This document shows, piece after piece, positions 7,585 to 14,687 of a stretch of DNA of 34,977 nucleotides. The DNA lies in assembly GCA_023954475.1 (NCBI GenBank), contig JAMLHW010000024.1, positions 1-34,977 of the forward strand, in the 5' to 3' direction. The notes below the pieces were generated by a model. That model made no database searches and was not told the DNA's origin. It saw nothing but the letters and a program-made list of their open reading frames with translations. The position numbers and the translations under genes were made by a program. The DNA comes from Anaerolineae bacterium. Its GTDB lineage: Bacteria; Chloroflexota; Anaerolineae; Promineifilales; Promineifilaceae. Within the stretch, counting starts at the first letter, position 1. The number at the start of each line of letters is the position of its first letter.

Positions 7585-8634
7585 TCACAGGGCTGGGACA
7601 CACAAACGAAAACCAAGATTGACAAAAGATTCATCCGATCCAAACCGGCTCATACCGTCAACACGGGCGCTGTTTTGATCGTAGTTCCACGAACCACCAC
7701 GCAGACTGTAGTACCCCACTTCAAATTCGGTCGCGGTCCATTCCCACACGTTGCCACACATATCGATACAACCATACGGGCTGTTGGCACGCGGCGCAAA
7801 CTGCTCAACCGGAGACGTGCCTCCAATTTGCGCTTCCACTGTATTGGCGTGATTGTCGCGCCACTCATCACCCCAGGCATATACACGGCCATCCTCACCG
7901 CGCGCCGCTTTTTCCCATTCCTGACCTGTCGGCAATTGTTTTCCCGCCCAGTCTGCGTAAGCCAATGCGTCACGCCATGTTACTAACACGACGGGATGCT
8001 GCGCCTTACCAAATGGATAGGTCCTGCGACCCACATCCCAACTGTACGGTTTAGCCCAATCTTCTTCTAGAAGTGGCACAATGTAATCCGGATTGGCCTT
8101 GAGAAAGCGTTTGTATTCGGAATTGGTGACCGGCGTCCTGTCGATCCAGTACGGTGGCAAATAGCGCTTGATCTTGTCTCGCCCGAAGAGAAAGTCGCCG
8201 CCGGGCACAAGCACCATTTCCTTGCCGTCACTCTTGCTTATTATCTGGGTTGCGCTGACGAACGTGTACGGAATGGCTGGTTCAGGCCAGTCGGGTGGCA
8301 AATTCGATGGCGGCTTGATAACACCTGGTGTACGCAGTGATGCATTTGCTGCAACCGCTGTGACGTCGGCATCAGGAAAGTGATCGGGCAACGCGTTGAC
8401 TTTTTTGTTGGTCGGATTGTCACGCTTCATCGCAGCAACCAGGGCGTCGATCCAATCTCCTTTTTGGGCAGCCTCGATCACATCGTGAAACACCATAGGC
8501 CGGTTCGATTGTTCGACCGCGATGTCACTCAAATCATAACCAATCGCACGCAGCGTCGCGTCTAACTCTTTGACACCAAAACCATCAAGGAGTGCTGCTT
8601 TTAGTTGGTTGTAGTGTTCTGGTAACAGCTTCAT
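7585..8634 (-). CDS. EAD1-FGE (C-type-lectin fold) putative sensor protein, paralogue 3
   Basis: 349 residues, first of the tandem array. EAD1 occupies 1-85 (MKLLPEHYNQLKAALLDGF, RDNPTNKKVN), the linker differs from the other two (Ala/Pro-rich instead of the basic RKRRK stretch), and the FGE-type domain follows (VPGGDFLFGRDK, YWIDRTPVTNSEYKRFL, DMCGNVWEWTATEF, LRGGSWNYDQ, LGFRLC). The DMSG serine is replaced by Cys here. The canonical catalytic cysteines of FGE are absent. A good sigma-70 promoter lies just upstream and may drive all three copies. EAD1-FGE fusions are known as parts of conflict systems with STAND NTPases, caspases or trypsin-like proteases, and none of those partners is in the window. 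Confidence 0.85.
   Translation of the reverse strand: MKLLPEHYNQLKAALLDGFGVKELDATLRAIGYDLSDIAVEQSNRPMVFHDVIEAAQKGDWIDALVAAMKRDNPTNKKVNALPDHFPDADVTAVAANASLRTPGVIKPPSNLPPDWPEPAIPYTFVSATQIISKSDGKEMVLVPGGDFLFGRDKIKRYLPPYWIDRTPVTNSEYKRFLKANPDYIVPLLEEDWAKPYSWDVGRRTYPFGKAQHPVVLVTWRDALAYADWAGKQLPTGQEWEKAARGEDGRVYAWGDEWRDNHANTVEAQIGGTSPVEQFAPRANSPYGCIDMCGNVWEWTATEFEVGYYSLRGGSWNYDQNSARVDGMSRFGSDESFVNLGFRLCVPAL
7588..7693 (-). other. Hypervariable C-terminal region of paralogue 3 (DGR-like variable region)
   Basis: After LRGGS this copy reads WNYDQNSARVDGMSRFGSDE then SFVN before LGFR. It varies against copies 1 and 2 at the same columns, with AAC, TAC, GAT, AGC and GGT type codons prominent. All of these are reachable from AAY by adenine mutation. 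Confidence 0.5.
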
Positions 8635-8672
8635 AGGTTTCTGCTTTCTGCTATGTTGGCATTGACACCCCT

Positions 8673-8701
8673 ATTATGCTGGAAAGCAAAAACAGCGTCA
8701 A
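8673..8701 (-). promoter_or_regulatory. Sigma-70 type promoter of the EAD1-FGE array
   Basis: TTGACG (-35, 8701-8696) and CATAAT (-10, 8678-8673) are separated by exactly 17 bases on the minus strand. The predicted start near 8666 leaves a leader of about 30 bases before ATG 8634. Confidence 0.6.
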
Positions 8702-8754
8702 TTTTGGGTAGTGACGCGATTTATTCTGGACAGCAATAAGGGCTACGGGCGAGA

Positions 8755-9294
8755 TCACCAACCCGACGTGCCAGGTTCGCCTTTGCACGGACCAACGATA
8801 TTCGGTGTCATCCAACCACCATAAAAATCACCGGCTTGTGGCTTCACCCGCATCTCGCCGACAAAACAAGCGTCCATTTTTCCGGCATAGAATGCCATGT
8901 AATCGCGAATTGCGTTAAACGCACTGTTGGGTTGAGGGTAACTCCAAGCAGCACGAACAGCAATCTGATCACCGACACGCACCGTCCAATACTGTGCTCG
9001 CCCTTTCCATTCACAATACGACGAACCGTTTGCCGGTTCGAGCCAGTCCATACGAATATCCTGCGGCGGCAGGTAAACTGTCGGCGGACTGGCCGTTTCC
9101 AGCACACGCAGGGCTTGCACTGTATCCGCCAATACAATACCGCCATATTCAATTCGCACACGCTCCGTAACCGGTACAATAACCGGCGGACGCGGATAAT
9201 CCCACACTGATTCTTGACCTGGTCCCGGTTCAACGGCAAACGGCGGGCGCTCTCGACCCGTATTGTGCCATCCCTTAACTGTAAATTGTGACAT
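8755..9294 (-). CDS. DUF427 domain protein
   Basis: A 179-residue soluble protein of the DUF427 family, biochemical role unknown. Family hallmarks are plain: ESVWDYPRPP near residue 28, ETASPPTVYLPPQDI, SSYCEWKGRAQYW, AWSYPQPNSAFNAIRDYMAFY, then MDACFVGEMRVKPQAGDFYG and the GWMTPNIVGPCKGEPGTSGW tail. In many relatives the MDxCxVDGE stretch carries a D before G, whereas here it reads FVGE. It lies 120 bases upstream of the EAD1-FGE array in the same orientation. Like that array it contains no TCGGCCGA site, so it may belong to the same acquired block. A functional link is not shown. Confidence 0.88.
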   Translation of the reverse strand: MSQFTVKGWHNTGRERPPFAVEPGPGQESVWDYPRPPVIVPVTERVRIEYGGIVLADTVQALRVLETASPPTVYLPPQDIRMDWLEPANGSSYCEWKGRAQYWTVRVGDQIAVRAAWSYPQPNSAFNAIRDYMAFYAGKMDACFVGEMRVKPQAGDFYGGWMTPNIVGPCKGEPGTSGW

Positions 9295-9601
9295 TGCTTT
9301 ATGATGACGTGAACTGCTGAATGCATTGAAACATCGCTCAGATCCTGCCGCAGGGGTGACTCACTTGTTTCTCGACAAGAACTTTACATTGATCTCAATG
9401 ACGTTCCAGAAGCTACATCGCTCCTATCTCAATTTCAACGACAACAACTGTCGTCGCCAATGTATGGATAACAGGCATTGCTGCGCAAATCAATTGATCG
9501 AATGGTTGACTAATGGATTTTTTGCGTTCGGCCGAATAAAAAGGACAGCCATTCGTTATGGAACGGCTGTCCTGAATCAGAGGCTCTCTTAAGATCGTCG
9601 T
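9295..9601. other. Intergenic region DUF427-asnA
   Basis: 307 bases without a supported gene. It holds the asnA terminator (9536-9573) and a TCGGCCGA site at 9528, the first one after a 4.4-kb stretch with none. A plus-strand open frame (9326-9592) shows no protein-like features. Confidence 0.6.
9536..9573 (-). terminator. Rho-independent terminator of asnA
   Basis: On the minus strand the 9-bp stem AGGACAGCC / GGCTGTCCT (9573-9565 with 9550-9542) encloses a 14-base loop and is followed by TTTTTATT. It begins 28 bases after the asnA stop. Confidence 0.85.
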
Positions 9602-10741
9602 CTACTCGAGGACAAAGATGTTGTGATTGGCGCTGATCTCTTTGAGAATCTCCGGCCAAACCGTGACACTGACCTCGCCCAAGTGCGCTTTGCGCAGCAG
9701 CCACATGTAGACACGTGACTGGCCGATACCGCCACCGATACTCAATGGAATTTCGTCGTTCATGATCGCTTGATGGTACGGCAATTCCAGAAAGTCGAGT
9801 TGTCCTGTGATTTCAAGCTGCTTGACGAGCGTTTCCTTGTTGACGCGGATACCCATCGATGACAGTTCGTGCCGCCGCTGCGTGACGTAATTCCAGACGA
9901 GGATATCGCCGTTGAGACCGTGCATCGGCCGACCATCGCCCGAAACCGTTGGCGTCACCCAGTCATCGTAATCAGCCGCCCGCATCTCATGCGGATACCC
10001 GTCCGCCAGCGTCCAACCAATGCCGTAGATAAATATCGCCGGGTAATCCTGCAGAATTTCCGTCTCACGCTGTTTACGCGGCAGATCAGGATAGCGCTCC
10101 AGAATTTCCTCAGCGTGCAGGAATGTCAACTCATCCGGCAAATTGGGATAACGCGGGTCTTTCAACTGCGGATACAGCGCCTGAACGTGATTTTCAGCCC
10201 CCTTGAGCACTTTCCAGATGCGCTTGACAACGTCGGTCAGGAATTCCAGATTGCGATCCTCGGCGACCATGGCCCGTTCCCAATCCCACTGATCGACATA
10301 GGCGCTGTGGTCGTGGTCGAGGAAATAATCCTTGCGCACGGCTTTCATGTCCGTGAGCAGCCCTGCGCCCGGTTCCAAGCCAAATTGACGCAACGCCATC
10401 CGTTTCCATTTGGTCGCGGCCTGGACGACTTCTGCATCAATTGGGTTTTTGCCATAGTCGTTGCTGATGTGGAAGCTGACCGGCGTGCGTGAGCCATCGC
10501 GGTCGAGATAATCATTGACGCCACTTTTGCGGTCGACGATCAACGGTACTTGTACCGGGATCAAGTTGAGTTCACGGCAAAGACCGTCTTCGATGTACCT
10601 CTTGGCCACAAACAAGGCAATTTGTGTTTCCTTGGGTGTGAGCAAAGAATGGTAATCGTTGGGCAAAACGCGATCGACTTCTTCGTAGGTGCCGATTCCC
10701 GGCCCGGCGAGATCGGCAGTTTTATCATATGTGCGTTGCAT
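9602..10741 (-). CDS. asnA: Aspartate-ammonia ligase (AsnA-type asparagine synthetase)
   Basis: Ammonia-dependent asparagine synthetase of the class-II aminoacyl-tRNA-synthetase fold: aspartate + NH3 + ATP gives asparagine + AMP + PPi. Marks include LNLIPVQVPLIV with the following D-R-K-S-G-V-N-D (motif-2-like region), ATKWKRMAL, DMKAVRKDYFLDHDHSAYVD, QWDWERAM, YGIGWTLADGYPHEMRAADY and the C-terminal SIGGGIGQSRVYMWLL. At 379 residues it is longer than the E. coli enzyme (330), with extra sequence around residues 180-245. I start at ATG 10741 because AAGGAG lies 7 bases upstream; the longer open frame to 10777 would skip this site. It is a single-gene unit with its own terminator. A large hairpin lies in the upstream region. 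Confidence 0.93.
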   Translation of the reverse strand: MQRTYDKTADLAGPGIGTYEEVDRVLPNDYHSLLTPKETQIALFVAKRYIEDGLCRELNLIPVQVPLIVDRKSGVNDYLDRDGSRTPVSFHISNDYGKNPIDAEVVQAATKWKRMALRQFGLEPGAGLLTDMKAVRKDYFLDHDHSAYVDQWDWERAMVAEDRNLEFLTDVVKRIWKVLKGAENHVQALYPQLKDPRYPNLPDELTFLHAEEILERYPDLPRKQRETEILQDYPAIFIYGIGWTLADGYPHEMRAADYDDWVTPTVSGDGRPMHGLNGDILVWNYVTQRRHELSSMGIRVNKETLVKQLEITGQLDFLELPYHQAIMNDEIPLSIGGGIGQSRVYMWLLRKAHLGEVSVTVWPEILKEISANHNIFVLE

Positions 10742-10790
10742 GCAAGACTCCTTAAATAGTGAGTGGACCTGTTTCACTCTGGATCAGATG

Positions 10791-10824
10791 ATGAGAATGG
10801 CTTTCGGCCGAAAACCATTCTCAT
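10791..10824. promoter_or_regulatory. Long hairpin upstream of asnA
   Basis: Perfect 10-bp arms ATGAGAATGG / CCATTCTCAT enclose a loop whose centre is TTTCGGCCGAAA, itself a palindrome that can extend the stem. It lies 50 bases upstream of the asnA start. No U-tract follows, so it is not a standard attenuator. It may be an operator or an mRNA structure. The T-box consensus is absent. Confidence 0.55.
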
Positions 10825-10965
10825 GTTCAGTAGGATGTGTTCAATACCCTTGCATGATAAGCGACCGGCAACAATTGCAACACTGCCGAATGTCACTCGC
10901 TACCGATTATTTTAATCACGTCTCAGAAGAATATGGATGAGGGACGACTGCGGAAGACAGAAAGT

Positions 10966-12249
10966 TTAGAAGATGCGTGCACCGGAACTCAGGGCGGCGG
11001 TCAGATCATCGCCTTGATTAACCAGATACGACATCATCGCATTGCCCAACAGGAGTTGGTGCACGATCTCGGCCGAATCCTCTGCACCAAAACTGGCAGG
11101 ATTGACCAACACGGTCACAATCCGTGCCCCACGCCGGCTCAATTCCTGAGCATGCAGCGCCCATTTGGGATCAGTCGTCGGCGTCACGACAATCAACGTC
11201 GTACCGCGCTGCATCAGATGAATCTCCATGCTCAACATATCGGCAAGCGGATAGTCACCCTGAGCACGCAGCACCGATAGCGTTTCCAAAATGCGATTGA
11301 GCTGCCGTTCGCCGCGATCCGGCTGCAGTGCTTCGTGCGTCTGACCCTTGGTCAACATGCCGACAGCCCGGTCACGGCGCAGAAAATATTGCGCCAACGA
11401 TGCCGCGATCGTGACGGTATACTCTTCTGTGGCAATTGGCAAACGGTATTCCGTTTCTTCAATGCGCAGCGCCCACGGCCCGCTGCTCTCCAGATTCAAA
11501 GCGTTGTTTTCATCCAGCTCAAAATGAACTGCGGCATGCATATCCGGTATGATCCAAATGTCAGCGAGTGGATCGAGTTCAAACTCTTTGACAATCAAAC
11601 GATCGCGGCGGGCGCTGCTTTTCCAATGGATTCGGCCGAAACTGTCACCCGGTACGTAATCGCGCACACCCGCAGCATTGGTCGTCACCTGAAACGTCCG
11701 CTTGCGCAGCGCATCACCACCCGACAAAGTCCCAATCGGCAGCGCAAAGTTGTGAATATCGACCGTCATCGGATACACAACCAGACTGCCGGTTACGTCA
11801 ATATCGCGCTGCATCGGAAACAAGCCAAACGGGTCGCTGGTACGGATCGAAACGGGGCCCAACTGGTAACGGCCACGCCGACGGCTGATCGTTTTTGTGC
11901 GCCACGAAAAACTGGCTCTGGGGCGCAACCAATCGACGACGCGGCTTAAATGATGACCGGGCATAGTCGAGTAATCGCGTACTTCCAGCCACAGTTTGGG
12001 CAGAATGCTCGTATTGCGCACGATGAAGCGTTCTTCCAGCGGTTGGCCGACCTGGGTTCGGCGTGACCGCGTGTGACGCGATACTTTGACCCAACGAATG
12101 CTAATCCATGCCCACAACAACGACACGATCAGCAGCAGCGCAAGTACATAGGTCAGCGTAAACCAGATACTGCGCCCGGTCGCCAGGCCCATGATGAGCA
12201 TGATCGCGGCCAGAACGAGAAATCCGATACTGCGCCCGCGTCGAATCAT
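10966..12249 (-). CDS. DUF58 domain membrane protein (copy A)
   Basis: 427 residues with two N-terminal membrane segments (about 8-25 and 28-48: FLVLAAIMLIMGLATG and WFTLTYVLALLLIVSLLWAW). A β-rich segment follows with EERFIVRNTSILPKLWLEV, then the DUF58 signature GDSFGRIHWKSSARRDRLIV at about 200-220, and a von Willebrand A-like remainder. DUF58 proteins usually work with a MoxR ATPase and sometimes a transglutaminase; the molecular role is not established. Its start overlaps the stop of the dihydroorotate-dehydrogenase-like gene by four bases (ATGA), so translation is coupled. Third gene of the operon that begins with MoxR. A second DUF58 gene lies at 29417-30709. Confidence 0.9.
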   Translation of the reverse strand: MIRRGRSIGFLVLAAIMLIMGLATGRSIWFTLTYVLALLLIVSLLWAWISIRWVKVSRHTRSRRTQVGQPLEERFIVRNTSILPKLWLEVRDYSTMPGHHLSRVVDWLRPRASFSWRTKTISRRRGRYQLGPVSIRTSDPFGLFPMQRDIDVTGSLVVYPMTVDIHNFALPIGTLSGGDALRKRTFQVTTNAAGVRDYVPGDSFGRIHWKSSARRDRLIVKEFELDPLADIWIIPDMHAAVHFELDENNALNLESSGPWALRIEETEYRLPIATEEYTVTIAASLAQYFLRRDRAVGMLTKGQTHEALQPDRGERQLNRILETLSVLRAQGDYPLADMLSMEIHLMQRGTTLIVVTPTTDPKWALHAQELSRRGARIVTVLVNPASFGAEDSAEIVHQLLLGNAMMSYLVNQGDDLTAALSSGARIF

Positions 12250-13253
12250 GACGATTCCTGCTCGTATGAATTCAACGCCTGAATGTAATTGGCTCGTTCA
12301 AATGCTGTCGAATCGGGAGCGTGCTGCTGACTCAATCGGCCGATTAGTTCCGGCACAGTCTTGTAGCCGTTAGTCGTCATCCACGTTTCTGCTTCGCGCA
12401 GCACAGTAGCGATATGGTCGGGGCCATGTTTGAGCAGCGCCGATGCCATCATGGCGGCATTGGCTCCGGCAAGCAACGATTTGATCACGTCACCACCGCT
12501 GTGGACGCCGCCGGTCACAGCCATATCGATCGGAATATGACCATGCAGAATTGCCACCCAACGCAGCCGCAGTCGCAATTCGGCCGAATTGCTCAACTGC
12601 AAATTCGGTAGAACAGTCTCTGTCTCCAAATCAATGTCAGGCTGATAAAAGCGGTTAAACAAAACAACCGCATCAGCACCGGCATCCGCCAACTGGCTCA
12701 CCATGTGCGGTAATGAGCTGAAATATGGGCTCAATTTGACCGCAACAGGAATCGAGACGCGCAACTTCACATCGCGCAGTAGACGCAAATACGTTTGCTC
12801 AATATGAGCGCCGGATTCGGTGAACCGTGCCGGTAAATGATAAATATTGAGTTCCAGCGCGCTGGCACCAACCCCTTCCAGCATCTGAGCATACCGCACC
12901 CAGCCGCCGTCCGTGGCACCGTTGAGACTGGCGATGATTGGGATATCGGTTTCGTTACGCGTCCGGTACAGGTGTGCAAAATAACCGTCAGCGCCGCGAT
13001 TGTGGCGTTTCATGTCGGGTGCAAAGCGCAATTGATCAGGCAACGCGTCAGGATGGTGTTCCAGATAGTAATCCAGATCCATATCCTTGATGGTCAACTG
13101 CTCCTCAAACAAAGAAGGCAGCACAACCGCGCCTGCGCCGGCTGCTTCCATGCGCTGAATCTGCTCAACCGAATCGCACAGTGGATTGGACGAGACAACA
13201 ATTGGGGATTTTAGGGTCAATCCCATGTATTGAGCAGTTAATTCAATCACCAT
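12246..13253 (-). CDS. Dihydroorotate dehydrogenase-like flavoprotein
   Basis: 335 residues with the DHOD/FMN-barrel fold: MGLTLKSPIVVSSNPLCDSV at the N-terminus, VAVKLSPYF, ADAVVLFNRFYQPDID, and the FMN-phosphate segment AVTGGVHSGGDVIKSLLAGA. In true class 1 enzymes the loop after ELN carries SCPN with the catalytic Cys; here it reads ELNIYHLP, so the general base is missing. That fits the group annotated as dihydroorotate-dehydrogenase-like, whose reaction is unknown, rather than PyrD. I start at ATG 13253, preceded by AAAAGGGGG; the open frame reaches 13280. It sits between MoxR (95 bases upstream) and DUF58 (4-base overlap), an unusual place for a pyrimidine enzyme. Confidence 0.85.
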   Translation of the reverse strand: MVIELTAQYMGLTLKSPIVVSSNPLCDSVEQIQRMEAAGAGAVVLPSLFEEQLTIKDMDLDYYLEHHPDALPDQLRFAPDMKRHNRGADGYFAHLYRTRNETDIPIIASLNGATDGGWVRYAQMLEGVGASALELNIYHLPARFTESGAHIEQTYLRLLRDVKLRVSIPVAVKLSPYFSSLPHMVSQLADAGADAVVLFNRFYQPDIDLETETVLPNLQLSNSAELRLRLRWVAILHGHIPIDMAVTGGVHSGGDVIKSLLAGANAAMMASALLKHGPDHIATVLREAETWMTTNGYKTVPELIGRLSQQHAPDSTAFERANYIQALNSYEQESS

Positions 13254-13348
13254 ATCCCCCTTTTTACGATACGCCCTCACGCGTTTATGTCAGCCATATC
13301 GCGCCGGTAACGCGATCATTTATCGTATCTGAATTCTATTTTTGAATT

Positions 13349-14299
13349 CTATTGACGTACTTGTGCACCAGGGACCGGCATTTTGTCGAGGACATTTTGG
13401 ACGATTTCGTCTTGCGTCACGTCTTTAATACGTGCCGCCGGCCCAACGATAACACGATGCCCCAATGCAGCAATTGCCAGCTCTTTGACATCGTCGGGCA
13501 AAACGTAGTCGCGCCCATCTGTGGCTGCTTTAGCCTGGCACAAACGGTAGAGTGCCAACGCGCCGCGCGAACTGGAACCGAGATACACATCGCCATGTGT
13601 CCGGGTGGCGCGCACGATGTCAATGATGTATTCCTTGACGAGTTTGTCTATGTAGATGTCTTTGATCGCGGTTTGAGCTTGTTTCAGTTCTTCGGCCGAA
13701 ACGACTTGCTCCAGCGCCTGCAACGGGTGCGCATATTGCTGCCGGTCGAGAATCTCCATTTCTTCAGCACGACCGGGATAGCCGAGGCGAATACGCAACA
13801 TAAAGCGGTCGAGCTGTGCTTCCGGCAGCGGAAATGTACCTTCATACTCAATCGGATTCTGCGTTCCCATCACCATAAACGGTGATTGCAACGGATAAGT
13901 CACCCCGTCAACCGTTACCTGGCGCTCTTCCATCGCTTCCAGCAACGCTGACTGCGTTTTGGGCGTGGCACGATTGATCTCATCGGCCAGCACGATTTGT
14001 GCGTGAATCGGTCCGGGTCGAAACTCGAATTCGAGTGTCTTTTGATTGAAGATCGAGACGCCGGTCACATCGCTGGGCAGCATGTCGGGCGTGAATTGAA
14101 TGCGTTGGAAGTCGCAACCGACTGAGCGGGATATCGACTTGGCCAGCACTGTTTTGCCGACGCCGGGCACATCTTCAATGAGTATATGACCCTGGCAGAG
14201 CAAGCCCAATACGGTAAGTTGTACGGGTTGACGCTTGCCGACGATGACGTTCTCGACGTTTGTTACAATGCGAGAGGCGATGGCCTGCACATCTGACAT
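13349..14299 (-). CDS. MoxR-family AAA+ ATPase
   Basis: 316 residues. Walker A is [10 protein letters not shown] (41-50), Walker B is [20 protein letters not shown], sensor 1 is VMGTQNP and the arginine-finger region is [11 protein letters not shown]. MoxR ATPases act as chaperones that assemble or activate partner complexes, typically with DUF58 or VWA proteins encoded next door, as here. I start at ATG 14299 because AAGGAG lies 8 bases upstream; GTG 14305 would be too close to it. First gene of the MoxR / DHOD-like / DUF58 operon, with a likely promoter around 14423-14451. Confidence 0.94.
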   Translation of the reverse strand: MSDVQAIASRIVTNVENVIVGKRQPVQLTVLGLLCQGHILIEDVPGVGKTVLAKSISRSVGCDFQRIQFTPDMLPSDVTGVSIFNQKTLEFEFRPGPIHAQIVLADEINRATPKTQSALLEAMEERQVTVDGVTYPLQSPFMVMGTQNPIEYEGTFPLPEAQLDRFMLRIRLGYPGRAEEMEILDRQQYAHPLQALEQVVSAEELKQAQTAIKDIYIDKLVKEYIIDIVRATRTHGDVYLGSSSRGALALYRLCQAKAATDGRDYVLPDDVKELAIAALGHRVIVGPAARIKDVTQDEIVQNVLDKMPVPGAQVRQ

Positions 14300-14687
14300 A
14301 CTCACAACTCCTTGTTTTTGCGGGCGTGTTGCGGCTTCAATTGGAGCGCAACCTGAACGTTTGGGGTTTAGTGACGGCAGATTTGTAGAGATGAGTCACC
14401 AATCCGCAGTCGTGTCACCAAAATTATACCGAAATGCCACCAATGCATAAAATGGGATCAATCTAACTCATCGATCTTTCATTGATAGAGTCTGCCAAAC
14501 AAGTTTGAGTATAGCAGATTTCAAATTCGGCCGAAACAATCCAACCCAAATGTTGTACAATTCCTACGATGCGGTGGACATAGCCATCAGTGTTATTGTC
14601 CAATAAACGTAATCAATCCAATTTTTTGTATCCTTTTCGGCAATGTATTGTATCGGCCGAAAAACAATCCTATCCTGGGGGAATACT
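14300..14687. other. Divergent regulatory region between moxR and the amylopullulanase gene
   Basis: 388 bases without a gene. It holds a moxR promoter (14423-14451), two TCGGCCGA sites (14527 and 14653) and an imperfect operator-like inverted repeat TTATTG-N2-CAATAA at 14593-14606. No clear -35/-10 pair is seen for the amylopullulanase gene. Confidence 0.5.
14423..14451 (-). promoter_or_regulatory. Probable moxR operon promoter
   Basis: A perfect TATAAT (14428-14423, minus strand) with TTTATG as a weak -35 at 17 bases spacing. The leader to ATG 14299 would be about 117 bases. Confidence 0.5.

Noticed and set aside
5302-8634. Annotation as sulfatase-modifying enzymes
   Set aside because: The cysteines required for formylglycine generation are missing and the proteins carry EAD1, so an enzymatic role is unlikely.
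5302-8634. Triplet as a transposon-borne repeat
   Set aside because: No transposase, terminal inverted repeats or target-site duplication is visible at the borders; the similarity follows the genes.
9326-9592. Plus-strand open frame of 88 codons as a gene
   Set aside because: It runs through the asnA terminator, and its composition is not protein-like.
10742-10830. T-box riboswitch in the asnA leader
   Set aside because: Asparagine genes are often T-box controlled in other phyla, but the conserved antiterminator core (AGGGTGGNACCGCG type) is not there and no terminator with a U-tract follows the hairpin.
13254-13348. Short inverted and direct repeats (TACGATA/TATCGTA, GAATTCTATT twice) between MoxR and the DHOD-like gene
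   Set aside because: They are too short and far apart to claim a terminator or operator; noted only as AT-rich spacer.
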